Source of the DNA: Porphyromonas pogonae | GTDB taxonomy: Bacteria > Bacteroidota > Bacteroidia > Bacteroidales > Porphyromonadaceae | NCBI RefSeq assembly: GCF_036320655.1 | Contig: NZ_CP143258.1 | Location: 2,201,001-2,265,000, forward strand | DNA length: 64,000 nucleotides | Direction: 5' to 3' | In this document: positions 27,717 through 35,964 of the stretch, in pieces | Numbering within the stretch: the first letter of the stretch is position 1 | How the letters are laid out: the number at the start of each line of letters is the position of its first letter | Program-made: the position numbers and the translations under genes | Notes under the pieces: model-generated | Seen by the model: the letters and a program-made list of their open reading frames with translations, nothing else | What the model was told of the DNA's origin: nothing | The model's database searches: none

Positions 27717-27873
27717 CTTAGGCTTTCCTCGGATGGAGATAAACCCGCCTATTGCTACAAAATAGCGACGTAACTTTGTATCGGATAAGTTCACATTGTT
27801 TCCGAACAACTGTTTTTGGACAGTCATCGCATAAATTCCGACTGCCTTGATAGCTTTTCAATACGTTTAATTC

Positions 27874-27929
27874 GGCAAGGTGTACTTTTGTCCGACAACG
27901 CGCTGCTTAGCCGACAAAAGTTCCTTGCC
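27874..27929. repeat. large inverted repeat in the mob leader
   Basis: GGCAAGGTGTACTTTTGTC (27874-27892) pairs with GACAAAAGTTCCTTGCC (27913-27929) around 20 bases. It lies 58 bp before mobA. Either part of oriT or a structured 5' leader of the mob mRNA. Confidence 0.5.
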
Positions 27930-27987
27930 CCGGTGCGGGGATGTGAAGTTTACTCCAAAGTCGTAACCTAAAACCTAAATCTATACA

Positions 27988-28389
27988 ATGATGAAAAAGC
28001 AAGAGATTGAAAACAGTACATCGTTTCGCTATTATCTGCGATTGAACGAAAGGGATAATGCCCGATTTCTCGACCTGTTCGAGCGGTCAGGTGCGAAAAG
28101 CAAGTCGGATTTTATCCGTCATCGGATATTTCAAACGCCTTTTCGAGTAATTTCTCACGATGCTTCCGCCGTAGATTTTTACGTGCGATTAACCCATATC
28201 AACGCTCAAATGCGTAAAATAGGCGTGCTGTATAATCAGGCTGTCCGCTCGATTAATGTTTATCATTCGATAAATACCGCTCGTGTTTTATTGGCAAAAT
28301 TGGAAACCTATCAAGAGAAAACTACATCGCTTTTGGAAGAGAGCATCCGTTTAACCGAAGAATTTAGTGTGAAATGGTTGCCGAAATAA
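27988..28389 (+). CDS. mobA: relaxosome accessory protein MobA
   Basis: A 133-residue protein that should bind oriT and help the relaxase. It has an RHH-like N-terminus (YYLRLNERDNARFLDLFERSGAKSKSDFIRHRIF) and a helical C-terminus with INAQMRKIGVLYNQAVRSIN, the typical MobC-type relaxosome pattern. It overlaps mobB by 16 bp. Naming follows the mobABC usage of Bacteroidetes ICEs. Confidence 0.88.
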   Translation: MMKKQEIENSTSFRYYLRLNERDNARFLDLFERSGAKSKSDFIRHRIFQTPFRVISHDASAVDFYVRLTHINAQMRKIGVLYNQAVRSINVYHSINTARVLLAKLETYQEKTTSLLEESIRLTEEFSVKWLPK

Positions 28390-29660
28390 CTGCTCCGATT
28401 AGCCTGAAAAATGTATTGGGATACAACTTCGCCAAGGTAAAAGCGGGAACGGCTTCGGTTATTCTTACTTCGCTTTTGAGCGTGGACGAGAACGGCAAAA
28501 CAGACTTGTTTCGTGCATTGGCAGATATGGAAAACCGTTTGCCGTCGGGTATTCGCACCAAAAAGCCTGTATTTCATTGCTCAATTAATCCGCATCCGAA
28601 TGATGTATTGACAGACCAACAATTACAAAATATCGCTTCGGAATATATGGAACGAATGGGTTATGGAAATCAGCCTTTTATCGTATTTAAGCACAACGAT
28701 ATTGCTCGTGAGCATATTCATATTGTATCGCTTCGGGTAGATAGTTTCGGAAAAAAACTCCCACACGCTTTTGAAGGTAGACGAAGCAAGAAAATAACCG
28801 ATGATTTGGAACTGAAATACGGTTTAATACCGAGCGAAAGTCGTAAAAAACCGCAAAAAGATATTGCCGTAAAGGAAATTAAATCGGCAGATATAAATAA
28901 TGGGAATGTTCGTGAACAGATTTCCGATGTGGTTCGGGCTGTACTGAAACGATACGCTTTTCAGTCGCTCGGCGAGATGAATTTGATTTTATCCCGATAC
29001 AATATTTCCGTAGAAGAAGTACGAAAGGAATACAAAGGTAAACAGTACGACGGTTTGGTCTATGCCATAACCGACAAAGACGGGAATAAATTGATGTCGC
29101 CTTTGCACGCGAGTAAAATCGGTCGTGGAACCGGATTTAGTGCTGTTTCACGTCATTTTGAAAAATCGAAAGCGGTTATCAAAGAGAAAGCTCCTTTGTT
29201 TCGCAATGCGATTATTGAAACAATGAAAAATTCGCCTGATAAAGAGCAATTTTTGACTACAATGAAGGTTCACGGTATTGATGTGGTTTTTCGTCAAAAC
29301 GAAGAAGGACGAATTTACGGTGTTACGTTTCTTTCGGATAGTTTGGGTATGGTCGCCAATGGTTCACGATTGGGCAAAGGCTATTCGGCTAACGTGTTTA
29401 ACGACTATTTTACAAACGGAAAAAATCCGTTTTTAGACTATTCTATACAAGAGATTGATACAGTGAAACAAATCAATACAGAAAAAGAACTTTCTGCGAA
29501 TCAAGCAATCGAAGAAGAACTATTTTACGAAGAGTTTTCCGAAAACAGTGATTTGCCAATTACCGTTCACGGTATCGATTACAAAGAGTTGGCTTTTCAA
29601 CGTAAGTTGAGAAACAAATACGGAAAACTGAAAATCAACAGAAAAAGAAGAAAACTATAA
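28374..29660 (+). CDS. mobB: relaxase MobB (MOBP-type)
   Basis: Nicks oriT and leads the strand into the recipient. The relaxase domain covers the first about 200 residues: an early motif (FHCSINPHPNDV) and the metal-binding His motif HNDIAREHIHIVSLRVD with three histidines, then EGRRSKKITDDLELKYGL. A catalytic Tyr is likely in the early region but I cannot fix it. The C-terminal half is basic and probably contacts DNA. Seven bp upstream of mobC. 428 residues is normal. Confidence 0.92.
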   Translation: MVAEITAPISLKNVLGYNFAKVKAGTASVILTSLLSVDENGKTDLFRALADMENRLPSGIRTKKPVFHCSINPHPNDVLTDQQLQNIASEYMERMGYGNQPFIVFKHNDIAREHIHIVSLRVDSFGKKLPHAFEGRRSKKITDDLELKYGLIPSESRKKPQKDIAVKEIKSADINNGNVREQISDVVRAVLKRYAFQSLGEMNLILSRYNISVEEVRKEYKGKQYDGLVYAITDKDGNKLMSPLHASKIGRGTGFSAVSRHFEKSKAVIKEKAPLFRNAIIETMKNSPDKEQFLTTMKVHGIDVVFRQNEEGRIYGVTFLSDSLGMVANGSRLGKGYSANVFNDYFTNGKNPFLDYSIQEIDTVKQINTEKELSANQAIEEELFYEEFSENSDLPITVHGIDYKELAFQRKLRNKYGKLKINRKRRKL

Positions 29661-29666
29661 GGCTTT

Positions 29667-31670
29667 ATGCAACAAGAAGACGATTTAAGGGGACTCGCCA
29701 AAACAATGGAATTTATGCGAGCCGTAAGTATTTTATTTGTGGTAATTCACTGTTATTGGTATTGCTACGAAGCGTTCCGGGAATGGAACGTAACGATTGG
29801 TGTATTAGACAGAATTTTGATGAATTTTCATCGAACGGCAGGATTGTACAAGCATCCGCTGATTACGAAATTCTTTTCGGTGTTGTTTTTAGCTTTATCT
29901 TGTTTGGGAACAAAAGGCGTAAAAACCGAAAAAATCACGTGGACGAAAATTTGGATTGTGTTGGGTTTCGGCATTGTGCTGTTTTTTCTGAATTTTTGGA
30001 TATTGGCGTTGCCAATTGCCAAAGCAGGTATTGCAGTGTGGTATATTTTTACAATTTCGGCAGGTTATATTTGCCTATTGATGGCAGGACTTTGGATTAG
30101 TCGCCTTTTGAAAAACAACCTGATGGATGATGTGTTCAATACCGAAAACGAGAGTTTTATGCAGGAAACCCGATTGATGGAAAACGAATATTCGGTCAAT
30201 CTGCCTACGCGATTTTACTATAAAAAGAAGTGGAATAACGGTTGGATAAATGTGGTAAATCCGTTTCGTGCGACTATTGTTTTAGGTACTCCCGGCTCGG
30301 GAAAATCGTATGCCGTGGTTAACAACTACATCAAGCAACAAATTGAGAAAGGCTTTTCGATGTATATCTACGATTTTAAATTCGACGACCTTTCTACCAT
30401 TGCTTACAATCATCTGCTGAAACATATTGATAAGTATGAAGTGCCGCCGAAGTTTTACGTGATTAACTTCGATAATCCGCGCAAAAGCCACCGATGTAAC
30501 CCGATAAATCCGCAGTTTATGACCGATATTTCGGATGCGTACGAGAGTGCTTATACCATTATGCTGAACCTGAACAAAACGTGGATACAGAAACAGGGCG
30601 ATTTTTTTGTGGAAAGTCCGATTATTTTGTTGGCTGCCATTATTTGGTATTTGAAAATCTATGAAAACGGCAAATATTGCACTTTTCCGCACGCTATCGA
30701 GTTTCTAAACAAGAAATATGCCGATACTTTTACTATTCTCACAAGCTATCCCGAATTGGAAAACTACTTGTCGCCTTTTATGGATGCGTGGGAAGGCGGT
30801 GCACAAGACCAATTGCAAGGGCAGATTGCATCGGCAAAAATTCCGTTATCAAGAATGATTTCGCCCGCACTCTATTGGGTAATGACGGGCGATGATTTTT
30901 CATTGGATATTAATAACCCGAAAGAGCCGAAAATACTTTGTGTGGGTAACAATCCCGACCGTCAAAATATCTATTCGGCAGCGTTGGGATTGTATAATTC
31001 GAGAATTGTCAAGCTGATTAACAAGAAAGGGCAGTTGAAAAGTTCGGTAATTATTGATGAGTTGCCGACAATCTATTTTCGTGGATTGGATAACTTGATT
31101 GCCACGGCACGAAGTAATAAAGTGGCTGTTTGCTTGGGATTTCAGGATTACTCGCAATTGACACGCGATTACGGCGATAAGGAGAGCAAGGTTATCCAAA
31201 ATACGGTGGGTAATATCTTTTCGGGACAGGTGGTTGGCGAAACCGCCAAAACCTTATCGGAACGTTTCGGAAAAGTGTTACAGAAACGGCAATCGATGAC
31301 CATCAACCGACAGGATAAATCGACTTCTATTTCCACGCAGATGGACAGCCTTATTCCGGCATCAAAAATTAGCAATCTTACGCAGGGAATGTTCGTAGGT
31401 GCGGTGTCGGATAATTTCGACGAACGCATTGAGCAGAAAATCTTTCACTGCGAAATCGTGGTGGACAATGCTCGTGTTGCTGCCGAAACAAAAGCTTACC
31501 AAAAAATCCCGGAAATTGTCTCTTTTACCGATGAAAACGGAAACGACACGATGCAACAAGATATCGAACGAAACTATAAGCAAATAAAAGCAGATGTAGA
31601 AAATATTGTCTTATCTGAAATGGAACGGATTAGGAATGATGATAGTTTGAAGCATTTGGTAAAGGAATAG
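29667..31670 (+). CDS. mobC: type IV coupling protein MobC (VirD4/TraG family)
   Basis: Couples the relaxosome to the mating channel. Two or three N-terminal membrane segments (residues 15-35, 60-80, 95-145), then the ATPase domain with Walker A (VLGTPGSGKSYAVVN, near 207) and Walker B (SSVIIDELPTIYFRG, near 460), followed by LGFQDYSQLTRDYGDKES and TVGNIFSGQVVGETAKTLSERFG. Full length at 667 residues. The stop lies only 6 bp before the IS1-type transposase, which starts the cargo region. Confidence 0.94.
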   Translation: MQQEDDLRGLAKTMEFMRAVSILFVVIHCYWYCYEAFREWNVTIGVLDRILMNFHRTAGLYKHPLITKFFSVLFLALSCLGTKGVKTEKITWTKIWIVLGFGIVLFFLNFWILALPIAKAGIAVWYIFTISAGYICLLMAGLWISRLLKNNLMDDVFNTENESFMQETRLMENEYSVNLPTRFYYKKKWNNGWINVVNPFRATIVLGTPGSGKSYAVVNNYIKQQIEKGFSMYIYDFKFDDLSTIAYNHLLKHIDKYEVPPKFYVINFDNPRKSHRCNPINPQFMTDISDAYESAYTIMLNLNKTWIQKQGDFFVESPIILLAAIIWYLKIYENGKYCTFPHAIEFLNKKYADTFTILTSYPELENYLSPFMDAWEGGAQDQLQGQIASAKIPLSRMISPALYWVMTGDDFSLDINNPKEPKILCVGNNPDRQNIYSAALGLYNSRIVKLINKKGQLKSSVIIDELPTIYFRGLDNLIATARSNKVAVCLGFQDYSQLTRDYGDKESKVIQNTVGNIFSGQVVGETAKTLSERFGKVLQKRQSMTINRQDKSTSISTQMDSLIPASKISNLTQGMFVGAVSDNFDERIEQKIFHCEIVVDNARVAAETKAYQKIPEIVSFTDENGNDTMQQDIERNYKQIKADVENIVLSEMERIRNDDSLKHLVKE

Positions 31671-31676
31671 AGCAGT

Positions 31677-32384
31677 CTAATACCACAAATAAATTATTAT
31701 CGTAGCCATTAGTACCGCCAAACTCCTGCTATAGCAAATAGTTTTTCGATTTAATCGTTTCAAGTGGGTGCGAAGTGTCAGATTGTGTCGTTCGATATGG
31801 TTGGTGGAGCGAAAAACGGTGCGATGTATTTTTCGGCTGATAAGATAGCCGTAGTTTTTCAGTTTATCGGTATAAATCATTTTGGCTTTCGATAGAAAAA
31901 GACTTTTAAGCACTACCGACAAGGTGCGGTTAGTGCGTCTGCCCACATTGAAAGCTACTACCTTGCGAGTTTCTCTATCCAAAGCGTACACTAACCAACG
32001 CAAACGGCTTTTCTTGCCGATAAATATACGCATCTCGTCCACTTCGTAGCTTTTGCCTATAGCAATAGGTGGTTGTTTGATTTTGCTTGCTATCAGCAAA
32101 ATTCGTTTTAGCAAAGTGGTAACTGAAATCCCCAATACTCGTGCCGTGCTACGAATGCCCAATCCTTCTTTGGTTAGTTGAATAATTTTGTGATTGGTGT
32201 TGGGCATATAGGCTTTGTATCTGTAGTTCGTTATAAAACGTTTGTGACAATTCTTACATTGGTAACGTTGTTTACCTGTACTACTTTTACCACTTTTGAT
32301 AATATTGTTAGAGTGGCAATGCGGACATAAAAACTCAACTCCCAATCTGGAGCATAAAGTACCGAAACGTTCTTGTAAACTCAT
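31677..32384 (-). CDS. IS1-family transposase
   Basis: A single-frame IS1-type transposase of 235 residues. N-terminal zinc finger (CPHCHSNNIIKSGK ... YQCKNCHKRF), helix-turn-helix (GIRSTARVLGISVTTLLKRI), and the IS1 DDE core: YEVDEMRIFIGKK, MIYTDKLKNYG and FRSTNHIERHN. It sits right after mobC at the left edge of the cargo. I could not define its terminal repeats with certainty; a right end near 32,440-32,458 is likely. It may have removed the attC-like site of the neighbouring cassette. Confidence 0.88.
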   Translation of the reverse strand: MSLQERFGTLCSRLGVEFLCPHCHSNNIIKSGKSSTGKQRYQCKNCHKRFITNYRYKAYMPNTNHKIIQLTKEGLGIRSTARVLGISVTTLLKRILLIASKIKQPPIAIGKSYEVDEMRIFIGKKSRLRWLVYALDRETRKVVAFNVGRRTNRTLSVVLKSLFLSKAKMIYTDKLKNYGYLISRKIHRTVFRSTNHIERHNLTLRTHLKRLNRKTICYSRSLAVLMATIIIYLWY

Positions 32385-32459
32385 TTTTTCATTGTTTTTA
32401 ATCGTAAAAATAGCGAAAGGCAGAGAATATATCCCTGCCTTTATACCTATAGATTAAAA

Positions 32460-33296
32460 TTATTGTTGATAATCAGATGATTTTTTTGACAACTCCCGAT
32501 CTGGAGCATTACCCTCCTTAAGGGTGATATATGACTGTATTAAATCGTAATTATTTCTGTTAAAGTTTAAAATTTCGACTCGATTGAGTTTTCCATCATA
32601 ATGTTTTTCTACATCCTTTATGTAGTAATTATGAAAAAAGTCATCATAATTTATCCAAGGAACATATTTAAGCCACCTTTTAGGAGTAAAAATTATAGGT
32701 TCATTATTTTCAGGATTTATTGGTAAATATGTTTCTTCTGTTTTAAACTTAAAGGATTTATAGTCATAGATTGGAATTGAGCACTTCTCTATTGGAATTT
32801 TCAATTTTTGACATTGGTCTATTGTGTAGTCTGCCAAGAATGACTTTATTAATGAGCAACTTATGTCACTAATTCTGTCTTTTGAAACATTATCAACCAA
32901 CAATTGAATTTCTTCAAAATGTTGAAAACCTTGCTTATTTAATTGTGGAATTGCCCTGAAAAGGTTTAAAATTTCATCTGCGGTTTTTATCCCAATTTTT
33001 TTTCCTTTCCGAGTTTTAGAGTTACCTAATCCCACTTCGCTACATTCTGAAAGTTCAATTAGTATACTCCTGCTTTCATTTTCTTTTCCTTTTAAATAGT
33101 TGTTCCCAAGCTCATTGAAAAGATTTACAATACTCGTATGTAGTGAATTATCTTGTTGAGAATTAATTTTCCAAAGTAAAAATGGGTCAACATAAAGTGG
33201 GATGTCTTCATCCAAAAATGGTATAGCAAAATCCACTTCTTCTTGTAAAAAAGGAAGTCCGTGAAAGTCATTTAGTCTTGGTCGTACTATAGCCAT
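32460..33296 (-). CDS. unknown cassette protein, 278 residues
   Basis: No family recognised with confidence. The N-terminus reads LPFLQEEVDFAIPFLDEDIPLYVDPFLLWK, followed by SILIELSECSEVGLGNSKTRKGKKIGIKTADEILNLF, a soluble helical protein without signal peptide. It lies 3 bp after the 181-residue gene and is its operon partner in the outermost cassette. The 3' side runs into the IS1-type element, so the C-terminus may have been altered by insertion. A defence role is a guess from the way unknown cassette genes often behave. Confidence 0.7.
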   Translation of the reverse strand: MAIVRPRLNDFHGLPFLQEEVDFAIPFLDEDIPLYVDPFLLWKINSQQDNSLHTSIVNLFNELGNNYLKGKENESRSILIELSECSEVGLGNSKTRKGKKIGIKTADEILNLFRAIPQLNKQGFQHFEEIQLLVDNVSKDRISDISCSLIKSFLADYTIDQCQKLKIPIEKCSIPIYDYKSFKFKTEETYLPINPENNEPIIFTPKRWLKYVPWINYDDFFHNYYIKDVEKHYDGKLNRVEILNFNRNNYDLIQSYITLKEGNAPDRELSKKSSDYQQ

Positions 33297-33299
33297 AAT

Positions 33300-33845
33300 C
33301 TAAAGGAATTCTATTTCATATAATTGTCTTAAAGTTTCTTCTCGATTTTCAAAATCACAAGTTCCTGTGAAATACAATCCTTTAATACTATCCGCCAAAA
33401 AATGTTGATAAATGTTTACACTTTTATTGAACACGTTAAATGATTTTCCAAGAATATTTGATAAATCAATTTGACTGAAATTAGGTCGAATTTCAATTGT
33501 TGCAGCTTGTTTCGGGACTTGGGTTATTATTTTAATCTTTTCTAGGTCTGAATCAAATGAGATTTGAGTATTCCGAACATATGATTTAGGGTATCTATCT
33601 TTAATAGAATTTAAAATTATGTCATCTAAGTAATCCTTTGGAAATAATTCCTGTTTAGGATAATTTAAAAGTTTTAAAAATTGATTTGGTTCAGGATCGT
33701 CCTTTAAATAATAATCTTTCTGTATTTTACGCAAATATGCAATAACTCCAATTACAATTTCTTGGTCATATGAATTTTTAGAGACTATATGAATCTCTTT
33801 CATTATTTTCCAATCATTTAAATCTAACATTTTTATCGACTTCAT
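33300..33845 (-). CDS. unknown cassette protein, 181 residues
   Basis: First gene of the outermost cassette, starting 26 bp inside the cassette boundary (33871). It is soluble, with a C-terminal half that reads QAATIEIRPNFSQIDLSNILGKSFNVFNKSVNIYQHFLADSIKGLYFTGTCDF, and no membrane or signal region. A later in-frame ATG (MLDLNDWK) could be the start. Not recognised; strict pairing with the 278-residue gene suggests a two-component unit. Confidence 0.7.
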   Translation of the reverse strand: MKSIKMLDLNDWKIMKEIHIVSKNSYDQEIVIGVIAYLRKIQKDYYLKDDPEPNQFLKLLNYPKQELFPKDYLDDIILNSIKDRYPKSYVRNTQISFDSDLEKIKIITQVPKQAATIEIRPNFSQIDLSNILGKSFNVFNKSVNIYQHFLADSIKGLYFTGTCDFENREETLRQLYEIEFL

Positions 33846-33870
33846 AATTTATCGTTTGGTCTTTATAAGG

Positions 33871-34008
33871 TTACGCATAACGGTTCGGGTATTGCCGCAG
33901 TGGGGGATTTTCAGCACCAAAGTTCAATAGATGTACTACCGTTTGTTTAAGCACAAAAGTTTCATAGAAGCACTTTACCCCCCATTGCGGCAATACCTTG
34001 TGTGTGCC
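33871..34008 (-). repeat. attC-like site, outermost cassette boundary
   Basis: Left arm TTACGCATAACGG then GGGTATTGCCGCAGTGGGGG; right arm CCCCCCATTGCGGCAATACC then TTGTGTGTGCC. The internal box occurs twice (AGCACCAAAGTTCAAT and AGCACAAAAGTTTCAT). The ends are the most diverged of the set. The core GTTATGCGTAA (minus strand) begins the unknown-pair cassette. Confidence 0.7.
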
Positions 34009-34083
34009 CTGCATGAGCAGTGCACCCACCACCGTAGGTCAGTAAAAATGTCAAATTTACAAATTTTATTGAAAATTCCTATT

Positions 34084-35947
34084 GTGCGTGGGTGATTTTT
34101 TTTTCCAGAGGGTGAAAATCCCTTATGCGCGGGGTCGTGCCCGAAGCATTAGCAAGTCGCAAGCTGGTTGTTGGTGACGACAGCAGTGAAGGAAGCGAGA
34201 CTGCAAAATCCGGTACTGACGAACAGGAACGGTATATGAGGCATATCTGTTTGGGGTAAGCAACCACACCCTTGTAACACCCTAAAGGTATTTTGTGAAC
34301 AGATATGTAGATACCGCAGTGATTGGATGAAGGAAAAAGCTCTTACCGGGGGAGGTCTCAGAGGAGGGAAAACCTACCTGAGAAGTCAGCAGAGGTCATA
34401 GTAGTTACAGGCAACGAGCCGGCAAGTGTTTCGCACCAGATAGTCGGAGGTCTCACAGAGGTAACGAAGGACTGAACGTAAAGAAGTTTCAAATGCAGCA
34501 AGGATTTTCGTTAACGGAATAGCCTTCGGCAAGCGAAACAGAGTAGAAACAAAGATTAAAAGAGTAAACAAGACCAAAATGGAATTGATTGAGCAAGTGA
34601 TTAACCGTCAAAACATGATGCGTGCATTCAAACAAGTCAGGCAGAACAAGGGTTCAGCAGGAGTTGACCGCATGCCCGTAAAAGAACTATACGACTACCT
34701 GACAAAGAACAGGGAAAGTATAGAGCAATCCCTGTTAAACGGAACCTACCTGCCACAACCCATTTTGGGGGTAGAAATACCCAAAAGCAACGGAAAGGTT
34801 CGCCTGCTGGGTGTACCTACCGTGGTCGACCGGATGCTTCAACAAGCCGTAGGGCAGGTGCTGGGCAACCGGTTCGAAATGGATTTTGAGGATTACAGTT
34901 ATGGCTTCCGTCCGAACAAAAATGCCCAACAAGCAGTACTCAAAGCACTGGACTACATCAACAGCGGTTATCAGGACATTGTAGATATTGACCTGAAAAG
35001 CTTCTTCGATGAAGTTGACCACTGCGTTCTGCTTCAATTGCTGTATCGCAGGGTAAAATGCCCGCTTACCTTACGCCTTATCCGCAAATGGCTGAGAGCT
35101 CCGATTTCAATCAACGGAAAATTAGTCAAACGCCGCAAAGGAGTACCACAAGGCAGTCCGCTAAGTCCGATACTCTCCAATATTATGTTGGATGAACTGG
35201 ACAAGGAACTGGCAAGGCGAGGGTTAAAGTATGTCCGTTATGCTGATGACTTCAGCATTTATTGTAAAAGTCAATGGCAAGCCCGAAAAACAGGCAACGA
35301 AATTTATCTCTTCTTAAAGAATAAGCTTCACCTGCCTATTAACAGGGAAAAAAGCGGCATCAGACGACCAGTAAATTTCACCCTGTTAGGCTTTGCATTT
35401 GTCTCTACCTATAAAAAGGGGGAGAAAGGCAAATACCAGTTGGTGGTAAGCGTCAAAGGATGGAAAAATCTGAAACTGAAACTCAAAGCCATTACCCGAA
35501 AAACCACTCCCGCCACTTTCGATGAGCGCATTCTCAAGCTGAAAGAAGTACAGCAAGGCTGGCTTCAATACTACCGTATGGCAAGTATTCAGGGAAAACT
35601 CAAAGACGTGGACGGGTGGGTACGCAACCGACTGCGCTGCTGTATCTGGAAACAATGGAAGAAACCTGAACGACGACGGAAAAACCTGATACGCTTGGGA
35701 GTTGACCTTGAACACGCTTACAGTCACAGCCGAAGCCGTATGGGTACTTGGGCTGTAGCCTGTAGTCCTATTTTGAAAACCACTATCACGGTGGAACGAC
35801 TACAACAACGGGGTTACGAATCTATGTTAACTTATTATCTGAAAATTGCTCCATTTCTTAACGAACCGCTGTATACGTGAACCGTACGTACAGTGGTGTG
35901 AGAGGCTCTCCCTGTCGGCTAACTACCGACAGGGCAGTCTACTCGAT
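34084..35947 (+). mobile_element. group II intron, probably class C attC-type
   Basis: The 5' end GTGCGTGGGTG and the 3' end ...CTACTCGAT are typical group II boundaries. A domain V-like hairpin (ACCGCTGTA ... TACAGTGGT) with a CG bulge follows the maturase gene at 35869-35901, then a domain VI-like stem (CCCTGTCGG / CCGACAGGG). Total 1,864 bp, within the class C range. The first downstream exon bases are TAGCGGCT, the core of the attC-like sites, and the intron is opposite in orientation to the cassette genes, as known for group IIC-attC introns. No secondary structure was computed. Confidence 0.82.
34579..35880 (+). CDS. ltrA: group II intron reverse transcriptase/maturase
   Basis: Intron-encoded protein of 433 residues needed for splicing and retrohoming. 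Reverse transcriptase blocks are clear: GSAGVDRMPVKEL, VRLLGVPTVVDRMLQQAV, DIDLKSFFDEVDH, RRKGVPQGSPLSPILSNIMLDELD and the catalytic KYVRYADDFSIYC. The maturase X domain follows (LKEVQQGWLQYYRMASIQGKLKDVDGWVRNRLR). The protein ends soon after, without an HNH endonuclease domain, as in class C introns. Confidence 0.95.
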   Translation: MELIEQVINRQNMMRAFKQVRQNKGSAGVDRMPVKELYDYLTKNRESIEQSLLNGTYLPQPILGVEIPKSNGKVRLLGVPTVVDRMLQQAVGQVLGNRFEMDFEDYSYGFRPNKNAQQAVLKALDYINSGYQDIVDIDLKSFFDEVDHCVLLQLLYRRVKCPLTLRLIRKWLRAPISINGKLVKRRKGVPQGSPLSPILSNIMLDELDKELARRGLKYVRYADDFSIYCKSQWQARKTGNEIYLFLKNKLHLPINREKSGIRRPVNFTLLGFAFVSTYKKGEKGKYQLVVSVKGWKNLKLKLKAITRKTTPATFDERILKLKEVQQGWLQYYRMASIQGKLKDVDGWVRNRLRCCIWKQWKKPERRRKNLIRLGVDLEHAYSHSRSRMGTWAVACSPILKTTITVERLQQRGYESMLTYYLKIAPFLNEPLYT

Positions 35948-35956
35948 TAGCGGCTG
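35948..35956 (-). repeat. core of the ABC-F cassette attC, split by the intron
   Basis: On the minus strand AGCCGCTA lies 8 bp after the ABC-F stop and is the reverse complement of the core that starts this cassette (GTTAGCGGCT, 37707-37716). The intron begins where the AAC should follow. No palindrome arm directly continues on the far side of the intron; about 75 bases of unassigned sequence lie between the intron and the next attC-like site. Confidence 0.6.
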
Positions 35957-35964
35957 TATTTTTA

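Larger units (their letters stand above)
27423..27987. other. divergent intergenic region, candidate oriT
   Basis: No coding frame is supported. On the plus strand it is pyrimidine-rich (many ATTCTTTTATTC-like runs) up to about 27,660, then holds two inverted repeats and a possible -7 box TAACTTTG (27771-27778) for the mob genes. Its place directly upstream of the relaxosome protein and relaxase genes makes it the best oriT candidate; the nick site is not identified. Confidence 0.5.
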
